A stretch of 64,000 bases of DNA from Thalassospira alkalitolerans (GCF_002115745.1 NZ_JFKB01000001.1:248001-312000); one strand, 5' to 3'. Shown: positions 53,638 through 63,813, numbered from the stretch's first letter. Made by a program: numbers and translations. Notes: generated by a model not told the origin, from the sequence alone.

Positions 53638-53742
53638 CTACTTCACCTCAACATTACGACCCTCGGCAACGGCACGCTCTAGAGCCTCTTTTTTCTTAAG
53701 CTTTTCCAGCTGATTGATCTTATCGCGATCCAGATCTTTCAT
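53638..53742 (-). CDS. Possible 34-residue lysine-rich microprotein downstream of parB
   Basis: The frame starts with an ATG at 53742, eight bases after the parB stop, and reads MKDLDRDKINQLEKLKKKEA then ending NVEVK. It is helical and strongly charged, with an AAGGG-type sequence upstream. It lies before the operon terminator, so would be on the par transcript. It could also be the out-of-frame remains of a former ParB C-terminus. No homologue recognised. Confidence 0.4.
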   Translation of the reverse strand: MKDLDRDKINQLEKLKKKEALERAVAEGRNVEVK

Positions 53743-53749
53743 GCTGATC

Positions 53750-55006
53750 TTACCCTTGGGCTTTTTTTCCGGTGCTTTCGGCAACCTCCTCAAGCACGTC
53801 GTCACCGATTTCTTCATGCTCGATCGGCTCGTCGCCTTCTGGCTCGCCGATTTCCAAGTCATCAATTTCAGCCGAGTCGCTGGGTTCAAAATCAATTTCC
53901 GTCGCTGTCGCATCGGCAATCGATTCAAGCTCGTCCGTCAACGGATCCTCATCCTCGTTCAGGAAATTCGGATCCGTTTCACCGTCATCCATAAACATCG
54001 AGTCGAATTCGTTACTGCCGTCCCCGGCATCACCGCGCCCCTGTGACATCAACAGGTCATCGTCGTCCGATGCAGCAACCGTTTCGCCCAAACCGCCCTG
54101 GCTCAGACGTTTAAGAATGTCATCAAGCTGCTCCAGCGTTTCATAGCGAATAGCAATCTTGCCACCCGCCCCGTCAAAGTCAATATCGACCGCCAACCCC
54201 AACATATTGCTAAGGTCACGTTCCAAAGCCACTGTATCTGGGTCTTTTTCAATCGAGCGCCCCGAAGATGCTTTCTTTGGCCGGGCTTCTTTGCCGCCGT
54301 CGGTTTTTACCAGTTTTTCGGTCTGACGAACGTTCAAACCCTTTTTGACAATCTGGGTCGCCAACTCAACCGCATTATCGGCCCCCAGCAATGCGCGCGC
54401 ATGACCAGCACTAATAACCCTGTCTGATAACATTTGTTTGATCGGCGATGGCAACGACAACAACCGCAGGCTATTGGCGATATGGCTGCGGCTTTTGCCC
54501 AATGCCTGTGCCAAGGCCTCCTGCGTATGGGCGAAATCCGCCATTAAACGGTTATAGCCCTCAGATTCCTCAAGCGGTGAAAGGTCCTGACGTTGCAGGT
54601 TTTCAATCAGGGCAATCTCGGCGGTTTCCCGATCATCGAATTCGCGCACCAAAACCGGGACTTCGTGCAACTGGGCCCGCTGTGCTGCGCGCCAGCGTCG
54701 CTCACCGGCGATAATTTCATAGGTGGTTTCACCGGTCGAAGACGCCCGCACCAAAATCGGCTGGATAATGCCCTTTTCACGGATCGACGCCGCCAAATCA
54801 TCAATCGCCTCGTCATCAAAATTGACGCGCGGCTGAAATGGCGATGGCTTAAGATCGCTAATCGCAATCAGCAATGTCGTGCCGCCCGGCCCGGGATGCG
54901 CAACCGCCTCGCTGCCACCGGCAACTGCAACGCCAACATCCTCATCTTCTTCGCCCAGCAAAGCCGAAAGTCCCCGTCCCAAACCGCGTTTCTTTACGTC
55001 ACTCAT
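53750..55006 (-). CDS. parB: Chromosome-partitioning protein ParB with an acidic C-terminal extension
   Basis: ParB is the CTP-dependent parS-binding clamp that organises the origin region. The 418-residue protein has the N-terminal ParA-stimulating stretch (KKRGLGRGLSALLG), the GERRWR CTPase motif (101-106), the HTH (residues about 160-185, KSRSHIANSLRLL) and the dimerisation domain ending DDILKRLSQGG (about 305). Residues 306-418 are an extra tail, over a third Asp/Glu, not present in usual ParB. It overlaps parA by 4 bases, and four perfect parS sites lie nearby. Confidence 0.93.
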   Translation of the reverse strand: MSDVKKRGLGRGLSALLGEEDEDVGVAVAGGSEAVAHPGPGGTTLLIAISDLKPSPFQPRVNFDDEAIDDLAASIREKGIIQPILVRASSTGETTYEIIAGERRWRAAQRAQLHEVPVLVREFDDRETAEIALIENLQRQDLSPLEESEGYNRLMADFAHTQEALAQALGKSRSHIANSLRLLSLPSPIKQMLSDRVISAGHARALLGADNAVELATQIVKKGLNVRQTEKLVKTDGGKEARPKKASSGRSIEKDPDTVALERDLSNMLGLAVDIDFDGAGGKIAIRYETLEQLDDILKRLSQGGLGETVAASDDDDLLMSQGRGDAGDGSNEFDSMFMDDGETDPNFLNEDEDPLTDELESIADATATEIDFEPSDSAEIDDLEIGEPEGDEPIEHEEIGDDVLEEVAESTGKKAQG

Positions 55007-55827
55007 GCTTTCACCCCTTCGCGTTTCAGGACTTCACTTGCCAGGTTAAGGTATGCCCGTGATCCCGGACATTTCATGTCATAGACCAGCACCGGCGTGC
55101 CATGGCTTGGCGCCTCGGATACGCGCACATTGCGCGGGATTACGGTGCGGTACACAACATCACCGAAATAATCGCGCACATCATTGGCCACCTGGGCCGA
55201 CAGATTATTACGCTTGTCATACATCGTTAAAACGATGCCCTGAATTTCCAAGGCCGGATTAAAGGCCTTTTTCACCCGTTTAATCGTGCGGACCAAATGG
55301 CTGATACCTTCAAGGGCAAAGAACTCGCATTGCAACGGCACCAGAACCGCATCACTGGCCACCAGTGCATTTAGCGTCAAAAGGCCCAACGATGGCGGGC
55401 AATCGATCAGAACGTAATCAACATCCTGCGGCAATCGGCCCAAAGATTCTTTAAGCTGCATTTCGCGGTGGTCAAAATCGACCAGCTCGATCTCGGCACC
55501 GGTCAAATCCATGCCCGACGGCACAATGGTCAAACGCGGAATGGCGGTATCCTTGCGCGCTTCTTCAAGGCTGTTGCCATTGATGAGCACGTCATAGGAA
55601 CTGATCTCGCGCTCTGACGGGCGCAGGCCCAAACCGGTGCTGGCATTGCCCTGCGGGTCAAGATCAACAATCAGAACCCGCTGGTTTACAGCCGCCAATG
55701 CGGTCGCCAGATTGATCGTGGTTGTCGTCTTGCCGACCCCGCCCTTCTGATTGGCAACGGCAATGATCCGTGGTCGATGCCCGGCCTCGGAAGGTACTGA
55801 AAGCGGCAGATCAATTACGTCGGTCAC
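55003..55827 (-). CDS. parA: Chromosome-partitioning ATPase ParA (Soj)
   Basis: A 274-residue deviant Walker-A ATPase that moves ParB-parS complexes on the nucleoid. The N-terminus IIAVANQKGGVGKTTTTINLA holds the KGGVGKTT motif with signature lysine; the second motif is YVLIDCPPSLGLLTLNAL. The start overlaps the rsmG stop and the stop overlaps the parB start, each by 4 bases, so rsmG-parA-parB are tightly coupled. Length and motifs are normal for a chromosomal ParA. Confidence 0.96.
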   Translation of the reverse strand: MTDVIDLPLSVPSEAGHRPRIIAVANQKGGVGKTTTTINLATALAAVNQRVLIVDLDPQGNASTGLGLRPSEREISSYDVLINGNSLEEARKDTAIPRLTIVPSGMDLTGAEIELVDFDHREMQLKESLGRLPQDVDYVLIDCPPSLGLLTLNALVASDAVLVPLQCEFFALEGISHLVRTIKRVKKAFNPALEIQGIVLTMYDKRNNLSAQVANDVRDYFGDVVYRTVIPRNVRVSEAPSHGTPVLVYDMKCPGSRAYLNLASEVLKREGVKA

Positions 55828-56459
55828 CGGTCAACTCCTTGCAAAATCATCACCACACCTTCCGGGTCAACCAGACTGGCATGGGTGGTTACAGTGAATG
55901 TCCAACCGGCCGCACGTGCTTCGGCCAGCTCATCTTCAAAGGCACGTCCCTTTAACAATACATAATGCCCACCTGATTTCAGATGGCGCTGCCCCAGTTC
56001 CAAAAGCTTTGGCAATGGCGCAAAAGCACGGGCGGTAATCACATCAGCGTTGCGCGGGACGCCGGCTTCAATGCGCTCGCGGGCAATTTCCGTCTGACCC
56101 AAAACACCACAAACCCGTGCTGCTTCGGCCAAAAATATGGTTTTCTTGGTGTTTGATTCCATCAGGATAACGTCATTTGCACCCAGAACCGCCAATACGA
56201 TCCCGGGGAACCCGGCCCCGGAACCGAAATCAACGATTTTTCCGCTGCTGGCAATATCTTTAAGATACGGCCAAAGCTGTGCAGAATCCTGCAAATGGCG
56301 AGTCCAGACGTCATCAGCCGTGCTGGCACCAACGATATTGATCCTCGGTTGCCATTTGACAACAAGATCAGCATAAAGGCCGAGACAGCCCAATGTTTCA
56401 CGTGAAACATTCAAATCGGTCTCAAACCATGTTTTTACGGGTTCGGAAATGGATTGCAT
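55824..56459 (-). CDS. rsmG: 16S rRNA (guanine-527-N7)-methyltransferase
   Basis: A 211-residue SAM-dependent methyltransferase modifying G527 of 16S rRNA; loss gives streptomycin resistance. The SAM motif is IVDFGSGAGFPGIVLAVLG and a downstream GLTARAFAPLPKLLELG-type (ITARAFAPLPKLLELG) stretch. The ATG at 56459 (MQSISEPVK) is the family start; the frame extends 11 codons upstream. Codons 16-22 (NVSRETL) overlap a perfect parS site. It starts the rsmG-parA-parB unit and follows mnmG. Confidence 0.96.
   Translation of the reverse strand: MQSISEPVKTWFETDLNVSRETLGCLGLYADLVVKWQPRINIVGASTADDVWTRHLQDSAQLWPYLKDIASSGKIVDFGSGAGFPGIVLAVLGANDVILMESNTKKTIFLAEAARVCGVLGQTEIARERIEAGVPRNADVITARAFAPLPKLLELGQRHLKSGGHYVLLKGRAFEDELAEARAAGWTFTVTTHASLVDPEGVVMILQGVDR
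56394..56409. promoter_or_regulatory. parS site 1 (inside rsmG)
   Basis: Perfect 16-bp palindrome TGTTTCACGTGAAACA, the universal ParB-binding site, located within rsmG codons that read NVSRETL. Confidence 0.85.
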
Positions 56460-56563
56460 ATTCGAGTTATAATCCGCGTTTACGAATCGCACCAGAGTTG
56501 TTTTCTAAAACAAACACGTTTTCCTGCGCCGAACTCGATAATTTCCAACAAAAATCACGCCAA

Positions 56564-56579
56564 TGTTTCACGTGAAACA
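56564..56579. promoter_or_regulatory. parS site 2
   Basis: Perfect TGTTTCACGTGAAACA in the gap before rsmG. Confidence 0.85.
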
Positions 56580-56778
56580 TTATGAAACCCATTTTTGATC
56601 GCGATGACGATAACGCTGGATCGATTTATTCCCCGGCTGCCACACGATGACCTAAAGGGATGTCGGCAGGCTGATACCGCCCAAGCGACTCGACATTCTT
56701 ATGCAATCAGTTAAAGCATCCAGAACCATCAACCTCTATCATCATCAATACATTTTCGATGATTGGATCGCTGTTCAA

Positions 56779-56794
56779 TGTTTCACGTGAAACA
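56779..56794. promoter_or_regulatory. parS site 3
   Basis: Perfect TGTTTCACGTGAAACA, 215 bases from site 2. Confidence 0.85.
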
Positions 56795-56864
56795 TTGGTT
56801 GGTTATGTTTGCAGCAACATAGGCTTGCAAGGCAAGCTCATCTCCCGGCAGAAAACCGGAAGAA

Positions 56865-56897
56865 CAAAAAAGCAGCGCACTGGTTATTATACGCTGC
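56865..56897 (-). terminator. Terminator of mnmG
   Basis: GCAGCG (56872-56877) pairs with CGCTGC (56892-56897) across a 14-base loop, followed on the minus strand by T6. Confidence 0.6.
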
Positions 56898-56981
56898 CTT
56901 TGTTTTGGTGATCTCTGATTAGCCCTGTCTAGGATCATCGGCGAACAGCATCATCGCGGATCAACGAGGGCCAAGTCGCCC

Positions 56982-58877
56982 TTACGCGCTGCGCGGTATC
57001 TTGTGCTTGTGGCTTTTGATATGACCCAGCAAAGCCGTTACCGCCGCCGGGGTGATGCCCGGAATACGAGATGCAGCGCCGATGGTCTCGGGCTGAATTT
57101 CTTTTAGCTTGATCCGGATTTCAGACGACAGGCTACCTACCCGATCAAAGTCAAGATCACGTGGCAGGCGCAATTCTTCGTCCCGGCGGAAGGCCGCAAC
57201 ATCGGCCGACTGGCGTTCAAGATAGCCTTTGTATTGTGCATCAATCGATACCTGTTCACGGATTGCCGGTGTAATCTCTGACAGTTGCGGCCAGACATTA
57301 GTCAGGATATCAAAATCAATATGAGGATATGCCAGCAGGTCATAGGCCGAACGACGCACACCATCCTGATTGATCTTGATGCCATGCTTGGCCAGCCCGT
57401 TTGGCGTTTCAGCCAATTCGGAAACCACGCGCTTGGCCGCATTAAGGGCCAGCTTCTTATCACCCCAAACCTGTTGGCGCGGCGATGCGACACAACCAAT
57501 ATCAAGGCCACGATCCGTCAAACGTTGATCGGCATTATCGGCGCGCAGCATCAAGCGATATTCCGCCCGGGAGGTAAACATACGATAGGGTTCGCGCGTA
57601 CCCAAGGTCACCAGATCATCGATCATCACCCCGATATAGGCATCCGCCCGATCCAGGATAAACTCACGATCAACCGCGCCTGCTGTGCTGCCCGCAACCA
57701 GTGCCGCATTAACACCGGCAACAAGCCCCTGCCCGGCGGCTTCTTCGTAGCCGGTCGTGCCATTGATCTGCCCGGCAAAGAACAGCGCGCCAATTTTCTT
57801 GGTTTCAAGCGTATGGCGTAGCTCGCGCGGATCGACAAAATCATATTCCACCGCATAGCCAGGGCGGAAAATCTCGACCTTTTCAAGCCCGGGAATGGTC
57901 GCCAGCAAGGCCAACTGAACATCTTCGGGAAGCGATGTTGAAATCCCGTTTGGATAGATCGTCGGGTCATCCAGCCCTTCGGGTTCAAGGAAAATCTGGT
58001 GCTGATTTTTCTCGGCAAAGCGGACGACTTTGTCTTCGATGGACGGGCAATACCGCGGGCCGCTGCTGTTGATCTGGCCGCTATACATTGGCGCACGATG
58101 CAGGTTTGCCCGAATGATTTCATGCGTCGCTTCGGTCGTCCAGGTCATATGACACGGGATTTGCGGTACGGTGATTTCGGAACTCAGGAACGAAAATGGC
58201 TCTGGCGGGGTATCGCCGGGCTGTTCCTGTAAACTGGCCCAATCAATCGTCCGGCCATCAAGGCGTGCCGGAGTCCCGGTTTTAAGACGGCCCAAACGGA
58301 ACCCGAACTTTTCGAGCGTTTCCGAAAGCCCCATCGCCGGAGCATCACCGATGCGGCCCGCCGGTGTGGTTTTTTCGCCAATGTGAATAAGCCCGCGCAG
58401 GAATGTCCCCGTCGTCAGAACCACCGCACCCGCATCATATTCCCGCCCGTCTTCGGTAATCACACCGGTAACACGCGCAGTCCCATCGGCAATTTTAAGG
58501 TCGTGAACTGCGCCTTCGATCACCGTCAGGTTTTCCTGATTGGCCAGAATACCCTGTACCGCATTCCGATACAGCTTGCGATCTGCCTGCGCACGCGGGC
58601 CGCGGACCGCCGGGCCCTTGGACCGGTTCAACATGCGAAACTGAATGCCGGCCCGGTCAATCGCACGGCCCATTACGCCATCAAGCGCATCAACCTCGCG
58701 GACCATATGGCCCTTGCCCAAACCGCCAATCGCCGGATTGCACGACATTTCACCGATACGATCAGCACGATGTGTGACCAGCGCGGTTTTGGCACCCATG
58801 CGTGCGGCAGCCGCAGCGGCCTCGCACCCGGCATGACCACCACCAACAACAATCACATCAAAACAGTTTTCTGACAT
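56982..58877 (-). CDS. mnmG: tRNA uridine-34 5-carboxymethylaminomethyl modification enzyme MnmG (GidA)
   Basis: FAD-dependent partner of MnmE in modifying the wobble uridine of several tRNAs. The 631-residue protein starts at the ATG at 58877 (SD GAGGAATTCG), reading [20 protein letters not shown] with the FAD-binding GGGHAG. Other hallmarks: [23 protein letters not shown] and the C-terminal [33 protein letters not shown]. An upstream in-frame ATG four codons earlier is less likely. It sits between mnmE and rsmG, a conserved cluster. Confidence 0.96.
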   Translation of the reverse strand: MSENCFDVIVVGGGHAGCEAAAAAARMGAKTALVTHRADRIGEMSCNPAIGGLGKGHMVREVDALDGVMGRAIDRAGIQFRMLNRSKGPAVRGPRAQADRKLYRNAVQGILANQENLTVIEGAVHDLKIADGTARVTGVITEDGREYDAGAVVLTTGTFLRGLIHIGEKTTPAGRIGDAPAMGLSETLEKFGFRLGRLKTGTPARLDGRTIDWASLQEQPGDTPPEPFSFLSSEITVPQIPCHMTWTTEATHEIIRANLHRAPMYSGQINSSGPRYCPSIEDKVVRFAEKNQHQIFLEPEGLDDPTIYPNGISTSLPEDVQLALLATIPGLEKVEIFRPGYAVEYDFVDPRELRHTLETKKIGALFFAGQINGTTGYEEAAGQGLVAGVNAALVAGSTAGAVDREFILDRADAYIGVMIDDLVTLGTREPYRMFTSRAEYRLMLRADNADQRLTDRGLDIGCVASPRQQVWGDKKLALNAAKRVVSELAETPNGLAKHGIKINQDGVRRSAYDLLAYPHIDFDILTNVWPQLSEITPAIREQVSIDAQYKGYLERQSADVAAFRRDEELRLPRDLDFDRVGSLSSEIRIKLKEIQPETIGAASRIPGITPAAVTALLGHIKSHKHKIPRSA

Positions 58878-58980
58878 CGAATTCCTCATTCGCGCGAAAT
58901 TCGTAACATCAAATGAGGTCAGAAAGCGCGCGTCTTTGCTGGGTCTTAATTCACAATCACATGATCATCGACAGGGCCAA

Positions 58981-58996
58981 TGTTTCACGTGAAACA
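58981..58996. promoter_or_regulatory. parS site 4
   Basis: Perfect TGTTTCACGTGAAACA in the gap between the mnmE stop and mnmG start, about 2.2 kb from site 3. Confidence 0.85.
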
Positions 58997-59009
58997 ATTT
59001 CTGATAATC

Positions 59010-60428
59010 TTATTTGCCGATACAGAAGTCGCCAAAGATAATATCAAGCAGATCTTCAACATCGACGCGTCCGGTGATCTTGCCGATTTCACGCACAGCC
59101 AGACGAACATCCTCGGCGGCCAGTTCGGCAATATCGGTCTGCAATCCGCGATCAAGATGATCACTGGCACCTTCAAGTGCCTTGCGGTGCCGCAGACGTG
59201 TCAGGGGGACTGGCCCCGCAAAATCAAGCCCTTCTTTTACGCGAGTCTCCAGCAGTTGCAAGAGGCTTTCCACCCCCTGCCCGGTCATGGCCGATATAGG
59301 CAGAACGGGAAGCTCTAGCGCCATTCCCGCCGCCGATGTGCCCGACCAAAGGGTTGGTACGTCGTCGCACAGGCTGCCCGTTCCGTCCGCACCATCAACC
59401 TTATTGACCAAAAGGATCGTATTTCCATCAATCAGGCGCGCGGCCTCGGCATCGATATCGGGCCAGTCGTTGCGATCCACGACCACAAGGCGCAGGTCGG
59501 CATCTTCGGCGCGCGCAGTTGCCCGCCGCACACCTTCGCTTTCGATCACATCGCGGCTTTCGCGAAGCCCGGCGGTATCGACCATGGTGACCGGGAACCC
59601 GCCAAGATCAAGATGGACCTCGATCATATCGCGTGTGGTCCCGGCAATTTCGGAAACAATCGCCGCATCGCGCTGCGCCAGCCTGTTAAGCAAGCTGGAT
59701 TTACCGGCATTGGGTGCACCCAAAATAACAATCTGAAATCCTTCGCGCAGCCGTTCGCCCCGGCGATTATCGGCCAGATGTTTGCCGATTTCCGCATAAA
59801 CCGAGGCCAGATCACCGCGCACCACCGGCACAATGCCGCCGGGTAAATCTTCGTCGGGGAAATCAATATCGGCCTCGATATAGGCCAGCGCCTTCATCAA
59901 CCGCGCGCGCCAGTCTTCATATAGAGCACCCAACTCGCCCGCCATCTGGCGCACGGCCTGTCGGCGCTGGGCGGCGGTTTCACAATCAATCAGATCGGCA
60001 ATGCCTTCGGCAGCGGTCAAATCCATCTTGCCGTTTTCAAACGCCCGCCGTGTATATTCCCCCGGCTCAGCAATGCGCAGGCCCGGCTGGACGGCCAGAC
60101 ATTCCAAAACGCCGTCAATCACCGCCCGGCCGCCATGAACATGCAGCTCGACCACATCCTCGCCGGTGAAACTGGCCGGACCGGCAAAATAAATCGCCAC
60201 CGCATCGTCAAGCCGTTCATCCGTTTTCGGATCACGGATCGGGGCATAGACCGCATGACGCGCCTTGGGCAAGGTATCACGTCCCAAAAGCGCACATAGC
60301 GTTGCCCCGGCCATCGGACCCGATAACCGGATCACCGCCACCCCGGCCCGCCCGGCGCCGCTGGAAAGGGCGAAAATCGTGTCTGTATTCACGTTCAAGA
60401 TCGTATTTGGGGTTGCGTTAATCGTCAT
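59010..60428 (-). CDS. mnmE: tRNA modification GTPase MnmE (TrmE)
   Basis: GTPase partner of MnmG. From the ATG at 60428 (SD AGGGCG) it is 472 residues: formyl-THF-like N-terminal domain (TDTIFALSSGAGRAGVAVIRLSG), then the GTPase with G1 GAPNAGKSS, G3 DTAGLRES and G4 NKVDG, and the invariant C-terminal cysteine motif CIGK. All motifs are intact. An 11-codon upstream extension is unlikely. Order mnmE-mnmG-rsmG-parA-parB is typical. Confidence 0.97.
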   Translation of the reverse strand: MTINATPNTILNVNTDTIFALSSGAGRAGVAVIRLSGPMAGATLCALLGRDTLPKARHAVYAPIRDPKTDERLDDAVAIYFAGPASFTGEDVVELHVHGGRAVIDGVLECLAVQPGLRIAEPGEYTRRAFENGKMDLTAAEGIADLIDCETAAQRRQAVRQMAGELGALYEDWRARLMKALAYIEADIDFPDEDLPGGIVPVVRGDLASVYAEIGKHLADNRRGERLREGFQIVILGAPNAGKSSLLNRLAQRDAAIVSEIAGTTRDMIEVHLDLGGFPVTMVDTAGLRESRDVIESEGVRRATARAEDADLRLVVVDRNDWPDIDAEAARLIDGNTILLVNKVDGADGTGSLCDDVPTLWSGTSAAGMALELPVLPISAMTGQGVESLLQLLETRVKEGLDFAGPVPLTRLRHRKALEGASDHLDRGLQTDIAELAAEDVRLAVREIGKITGRVDVEDLLDIIFGDFCIGK

Positions 60429-60461
60429 TCGCCCTGCCATCCGAAGAACCCGACAGACCAA

Positions 60462-60879
60462 ATATCTCGCCCGTCCGGCTTTATAAAACTCTCTGGCTGT
60501 CCATATCGTTCAGCCCACCGCCAAGGTCAACATATAGCTGAAATTACCAACAGGGCTTTAAAACCGTGAAAGAAGCCCGGCGCAACATGAACAAGGCCGC
60601 AGGGCAGCGATCTGAAAGCGCCCAACAGATCCGGAAAAATATTTGAGGCCATCATCCCCGTCCAGTTCGTCCGATCTCTTCTACACCCTTGCCAATGGCG
60701 CAGTCGCCCCAGCCCTGCAGGCAAGAACATCCAGATAGGCCGAGCCATAAACAGATGATATCGCCCCCGCAACACCATAGACTCCCACATTCGCGGGAGT
60801 GACAGGTTGGAGAGGTGACAAAAGTTGTTGGCAAGACGTGCCTTGCCTGTCCCTGCGGAAATTGCAGCAGGTCAGACGC
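60462..60879. other. Gap upstream of mnmE
   Basis: No gene is supported; an 87-codon frame (60527-60790) lacks protein features. A palindrome ACTCCCAC-ATTC-GCGGGAGT (60781-60800, one mismatch) resembles a short interspersed repeat. Otherwise nothing seen. Confidence 0.45.
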
Positions 60880-61209
60880 TTATTGATCCGGGGAAAGCCG
60901 CAACCGTTCGACCACCTGCCCGCCGATCAGATGATCGTTGAGGATGGCGTCAACGTCATCCATCGTCTCGTAACGATACCAGGTGCCTTCGGGATAGATC
61001 ACCATCACCGGGCCCAATTCGCAACGATCAAGGCATCCGGCGGTATTGATGCGCGTCATCGGCAAGCCGAGTTCCTTGGCGCGAATTTTCATATAATTGC
61101 GCAGCTTGGTCGCGCCCTTGGAATTACAGCATCCGCGCTCGTGCCCTGCGGGACGTTCGTTCTGACAGACGAAAACATGCGCCTGATAGTAATGTGTATC
61201 GGTCGTCAA
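60880..61209 (-). CDS. Thioredoxin-like [2Fe-2S] ferredoxin
   Basis: A 109-residue Shethna-type ferredoxin with a thioredoxin-like fold. The cluster cysteines are C15 (FVCQNERPAGHERGCC), C27 or C28, C59 and C63 (AGCLDRCELGP). Such proteins (two-component-type NuoE-like) transfer electrons in assorted redox reactions; the partner here is unknown. It is 5 bases downstream of the DUF6489 gene on the same strand, so the two are co-transcribed. Confidence 0.9.
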   Translation of the reverse strand: MTTDTHYYQAHVFVCQNERPAGHERGCCNSKGATKLRNYMKIRAKELGLPMTRINTAGCLDRCELGPVMVIYPEGTWYRYETMDDVDAILNDHLIGGQVVERLRLSPDQ

Positions 61210-61214
61210 GCGGG

Positions 61215-61469
61215 TCAGTCCTTCTTACCGGCAGCATTGCCCGATGCATTGAACTGGTTCCAGAATGCTTTTTGCACCTGTTCCCAATTCTGCATACCTT
61301 GTGGCAGCCAGGTATTGATCATGGTTTCAGGGTCCATCGCGCCAAGGTTGGCTTTCATGCGCTCCTCGACTTCTTTCATCAAGGCCTGCTGCATTGGCTG
61401 GACATCGGGAAGGCCAAAAAAGGTGCGCAGTTCTTCGGGGGTGCAATCGATATCAACGGAAACTTTCAT
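61215..61469 (-). CDS. DUF6489 family small protein
   Basis: An 84-residue protein, MKVSVDIDCTPEELRTFFGL, then QQALMKEVEERMKANL and NWEQVQKAFWNQF. The sequence matches what I recall of DUF6489, short helical proteins of alphaproteobacteria with unknown function, often near polyhydroxyalkanoate or Fe-S genes. The start is unambiguous. It precedes the ferredoxin by 5 bases. Confidence 0.8.
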   Translation of the reverse strand: MKVSVDIDCTPEELRTFFGLPDVQPMQQALMKEVEERMKANLGAMDPETMINTWLPQGMQNWEQVQKAFWNQFNASGNAAGKKD

Positions 61470-61751
61470 CGCCCTGATCTCCTTGGTTTTATATTCTGGT
61501 TTTTATTGTGACCATTATGACCGCCTGATCATGCTTTTCTCAAACATTATCGTCCTATTACGGTCAGATCCTATTAATATTGCTGTAATCGCAATCGGTT
61601 AAAAGCTTACAAACAAACTAAATTCATCGACTTTCAATTTCATGAACCAGCCCTTACATCAATATAAGCAAACCAATCGGCACGCCGCCTTTTCCCGAAA
61701 CCCGATAAAGCCCGCGACCACAACACAATCTTAGACGGGTACAGGACAGAC

Positions 61752-63803
61752 ATGGATCTCGCGCAGAACAATCTCGGGTCGGAAACCAGCCCCTATCTTT
61801 TACAACATCACGACAACCCTGTGCATTGGCAGCCCTGGAGCCCCGAAATCCTTGCCGCCGCCAAGGCCGCCAACAAGCCGGTTCTGCTATCGGTCGGCTA
61901 TGCCGCGTGTCACTGGTGCCATGTGATGGCCCATGAAAGCTTTGAGGATGACGGCATTGCCGCCCTGATGAACGAGATGTTCATCAATATCAAGCTGGAC
62001 CGCGAAGAACGGCCTGATCTTGACAGCGTCTATCAAAATGCGCTGGCCTTGCTGGGGCAGCAAGGCGGATGGCCGTTGACCATGTTCCTGACCCCGGACG
62101 GAGAACCGTTTTGGGGCGGCACCTATTTCCCCAAGGAAGCCCGCTATGGGCGGCCGGGATTTGGCGATGTCCTGAAATCGGTATCGGAAATTTACACCAA
62201 TCAACAAGATAACATCCGCCATAACGTCGCCCAGATCGGGCAGGCCTTGATCAAAATGAACAGTGGTGCAACCGGATCAATGCCGTCGCTTGCGACGATT
62301 GATCAATGCGGCCATGGCTGTTTGCAGATCATGGACGGCGAAAATGGCGGCACCAATGGCGCGCCCAAATTCCCGCAGCCCAGCCTGCTGGCACTTTTGT
62401 GGCGCACAGGCACCCGCACCGGCGATGCGGACCTTAAACGCATTACCCGTCACAGCCTTGATCGCATGTGCCAAGGCGGAATTTATGATCATGTTGGCGG
62501 CGGGTTTGCCCGCTATGCGGTGGATGATCAATGGCTGGTGCCGCATTTCGAAAAGATGCTTTATGACAACGCCCAACTGATCGATCTGATGTGCGATGTC
62601 TGGCGCGATAATGGCGATGGCGGCAAAAACCCGCTGTATGAAACCCGGATTGCCGAAACCATCGATTGGATTCTGCGCGACATGCGCATTCCCGGCGGGG
62701 CCTTTGCCGCCAGTCTGGATGCCGACAGCGAAGGCGTCGAAGGCAAGTTCTATGTCTGGGATGAGGCCGAGATTGACGAAATTCTTGGGTCCGATGCCGC
62801 ACTGTTCAAACAATTCTATGACGTCAGCGCAGCCGGGAATTGGGAAGATAAAAACATCCTGAACCGCACCCAATCGGGGCTTGGCCTTGCCAATCCGGCA
62901 ACCGAAAAGAAATTGGCCGGAATGCGGGACAAACTTTTGGAAGTGCGCAACAAACGCATCTGGCCGGGTTGGGATGACAAGGCCCTGACCGATTGGAACG
63001 CGATGACGATTGCGGCAATGGCCGAAGCCGCCATGGTGTTTAAACGCGCCGACTGGCTGGATTACGCCAAGCTTGCCTATAATTTCGTAATTAGCAGCCT
63101 GATGCAGGATGGTCGCTTTCTGCACAGTTATCGCGATGGCAAGGCACAACATGCCGGGATGCTTGAAGACTACGCCCATATGATCCGGGCCGCCCTTCGG
63201 CTTTATGAATGCTTTGGCGAGGATGCTTATCTGCGCGAAGCCATCGATTGGTGCGAAAAGGTCGAAGATTTGTTTGTCGATGCCAAGGGGGGTTATTTCC
63301 AATCGGCATCGGATGCCACCGATTTGGTCATTCGCCAAAAACCGCATATGGATAATGCGGTTCCGGCCGGAAATTCGATCATGGCGCAAAATCTGGCGCG
63401 GCTTTATGCCCTGACCGGGGAAACCAAATACCGCGATCGCGCCGAAACCACGATTGCCGCCTTTGCCGGGCGTCTGACCGAACAATTCCCCAATATGCCC
63501 GGCCTGCTTTTGGCGGCGGAAATGCTGCAAAATCCTCTGCAAATCGTGCTGATCTCAAACGAACGCAGCCAGGATTTCATGGAAATGCGCCGTGCGATCT
63601 TTGCCGCCTGTCTGCCCAACCGGGCGATTACCATCCTGTCAGATACCGCCACCCTGCCCGATCTGCACCCGGCCAAGGGTAAAACCGCGATCAATGGCAA
63701 GGTAACGGCCTATGTCTGTCAGGGGCCAGTCTGTTCGACCCCGGTCACCAATGCCAAGGACCTTGGCCAATTGCTGGCCGATTTACCGACCAAAACGGCA
63801 TAA
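61752..63803 (+). CDS. Thioredoxin-domain protein of the DUF255/YyaL (SPATA20-like) family
   Basis: A 683-residue protein with an N-terminal thioredoxin-like domain ([28 protein letters not shown] motif at about 55-58) and a long alpha/alpha-barrel region resembling glycan-processing barrels ([35 protein letters not shown]). The family is widespread, function unproven. The opening [29 protein letters not shown] is the family start. It is alone on the plus strand, and an inverted repeat follows its stop. Confidence 0.92.
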   Translation: MDLAQNNLGSETSPYLLQHHDNPVHWQPWSPEILAAAKAANKPVLLSVGYAACHWCHVMAHESFEDDGIAALMNEMFINIKLDREERPDLDSVYQNALALLGQQGGWPLTMFLTPDGEPFWGGTYFPKEARYGRPGFGDVLKSVSEIYTNQQDNIRHNVAQIGQALIKMNSGATGSMPSLATIDQCGHGCLQIMDGENGGTNGAPKFPQPSLLALLWRTGTRTGDADLKRITRHSLDRMCQGGIYDHVGGGFARYAVDDQWLVPHFEKMLYDNAQLIDLMCDVWRDNGDGGKNPLYETRIAETIDWILRDMRIPGGAFAASLDADSEGVEGKFYVWDEAEIDEILGSDAALFKQFYDVSAAGNWEDKNILNRTQSGLGLANPATEKKLAGMRDKLLEVRNKRIWPGWDDKALTDWNAMTIAAMAEAAMVFKRADWLDYAKLAYNFVISSLMQDGRFLHSYRDGKAQHAGMLEDYAHMIRAALRLYECFGEDAYLREAIDWCEKVEDLFVDAKGGYFQSASDATDLVIRQKPHMDNAVPAGNSIMAQNLARLYALTGETKYRDRAETTIAAFAGRLTEQFPNMPGLLLAAEMLQNPLQIVLISNERSQDFMEMRRAIFAACLPNRAITILSDTATLPDLHPAKGKTAINGKVTAYVCQGPVCSTPVTNAKDLGQLLADLPTKTA

Positions 63804-63813
63804 GACGTCATAA

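Larger units (their letters stand above)
56493..56981. other. Gap between mnmG and rsmG with two parS sites
   Basis: Contains parS sites 2 and 3, a small GCTTGC/GCAAGC hairpin at 56823-56837 and the mnmG terminator. No gene is supported. Confidence 0.5.

Noticed and set aside
60527-60790. 87-codon frame upstream of mnmE on the minus strand
   Set aside because: Tryptophan- and arginine-rich, no family match, and the region contains a palindromic repeat; better explained as non-coding.
62277-63542. 421-codon frame opposite the DUF255 gene
   Set aside because: Antisense shadow of a gene with strong family motifs; its translation is Ile/Pro/Gly-rich without known domains.
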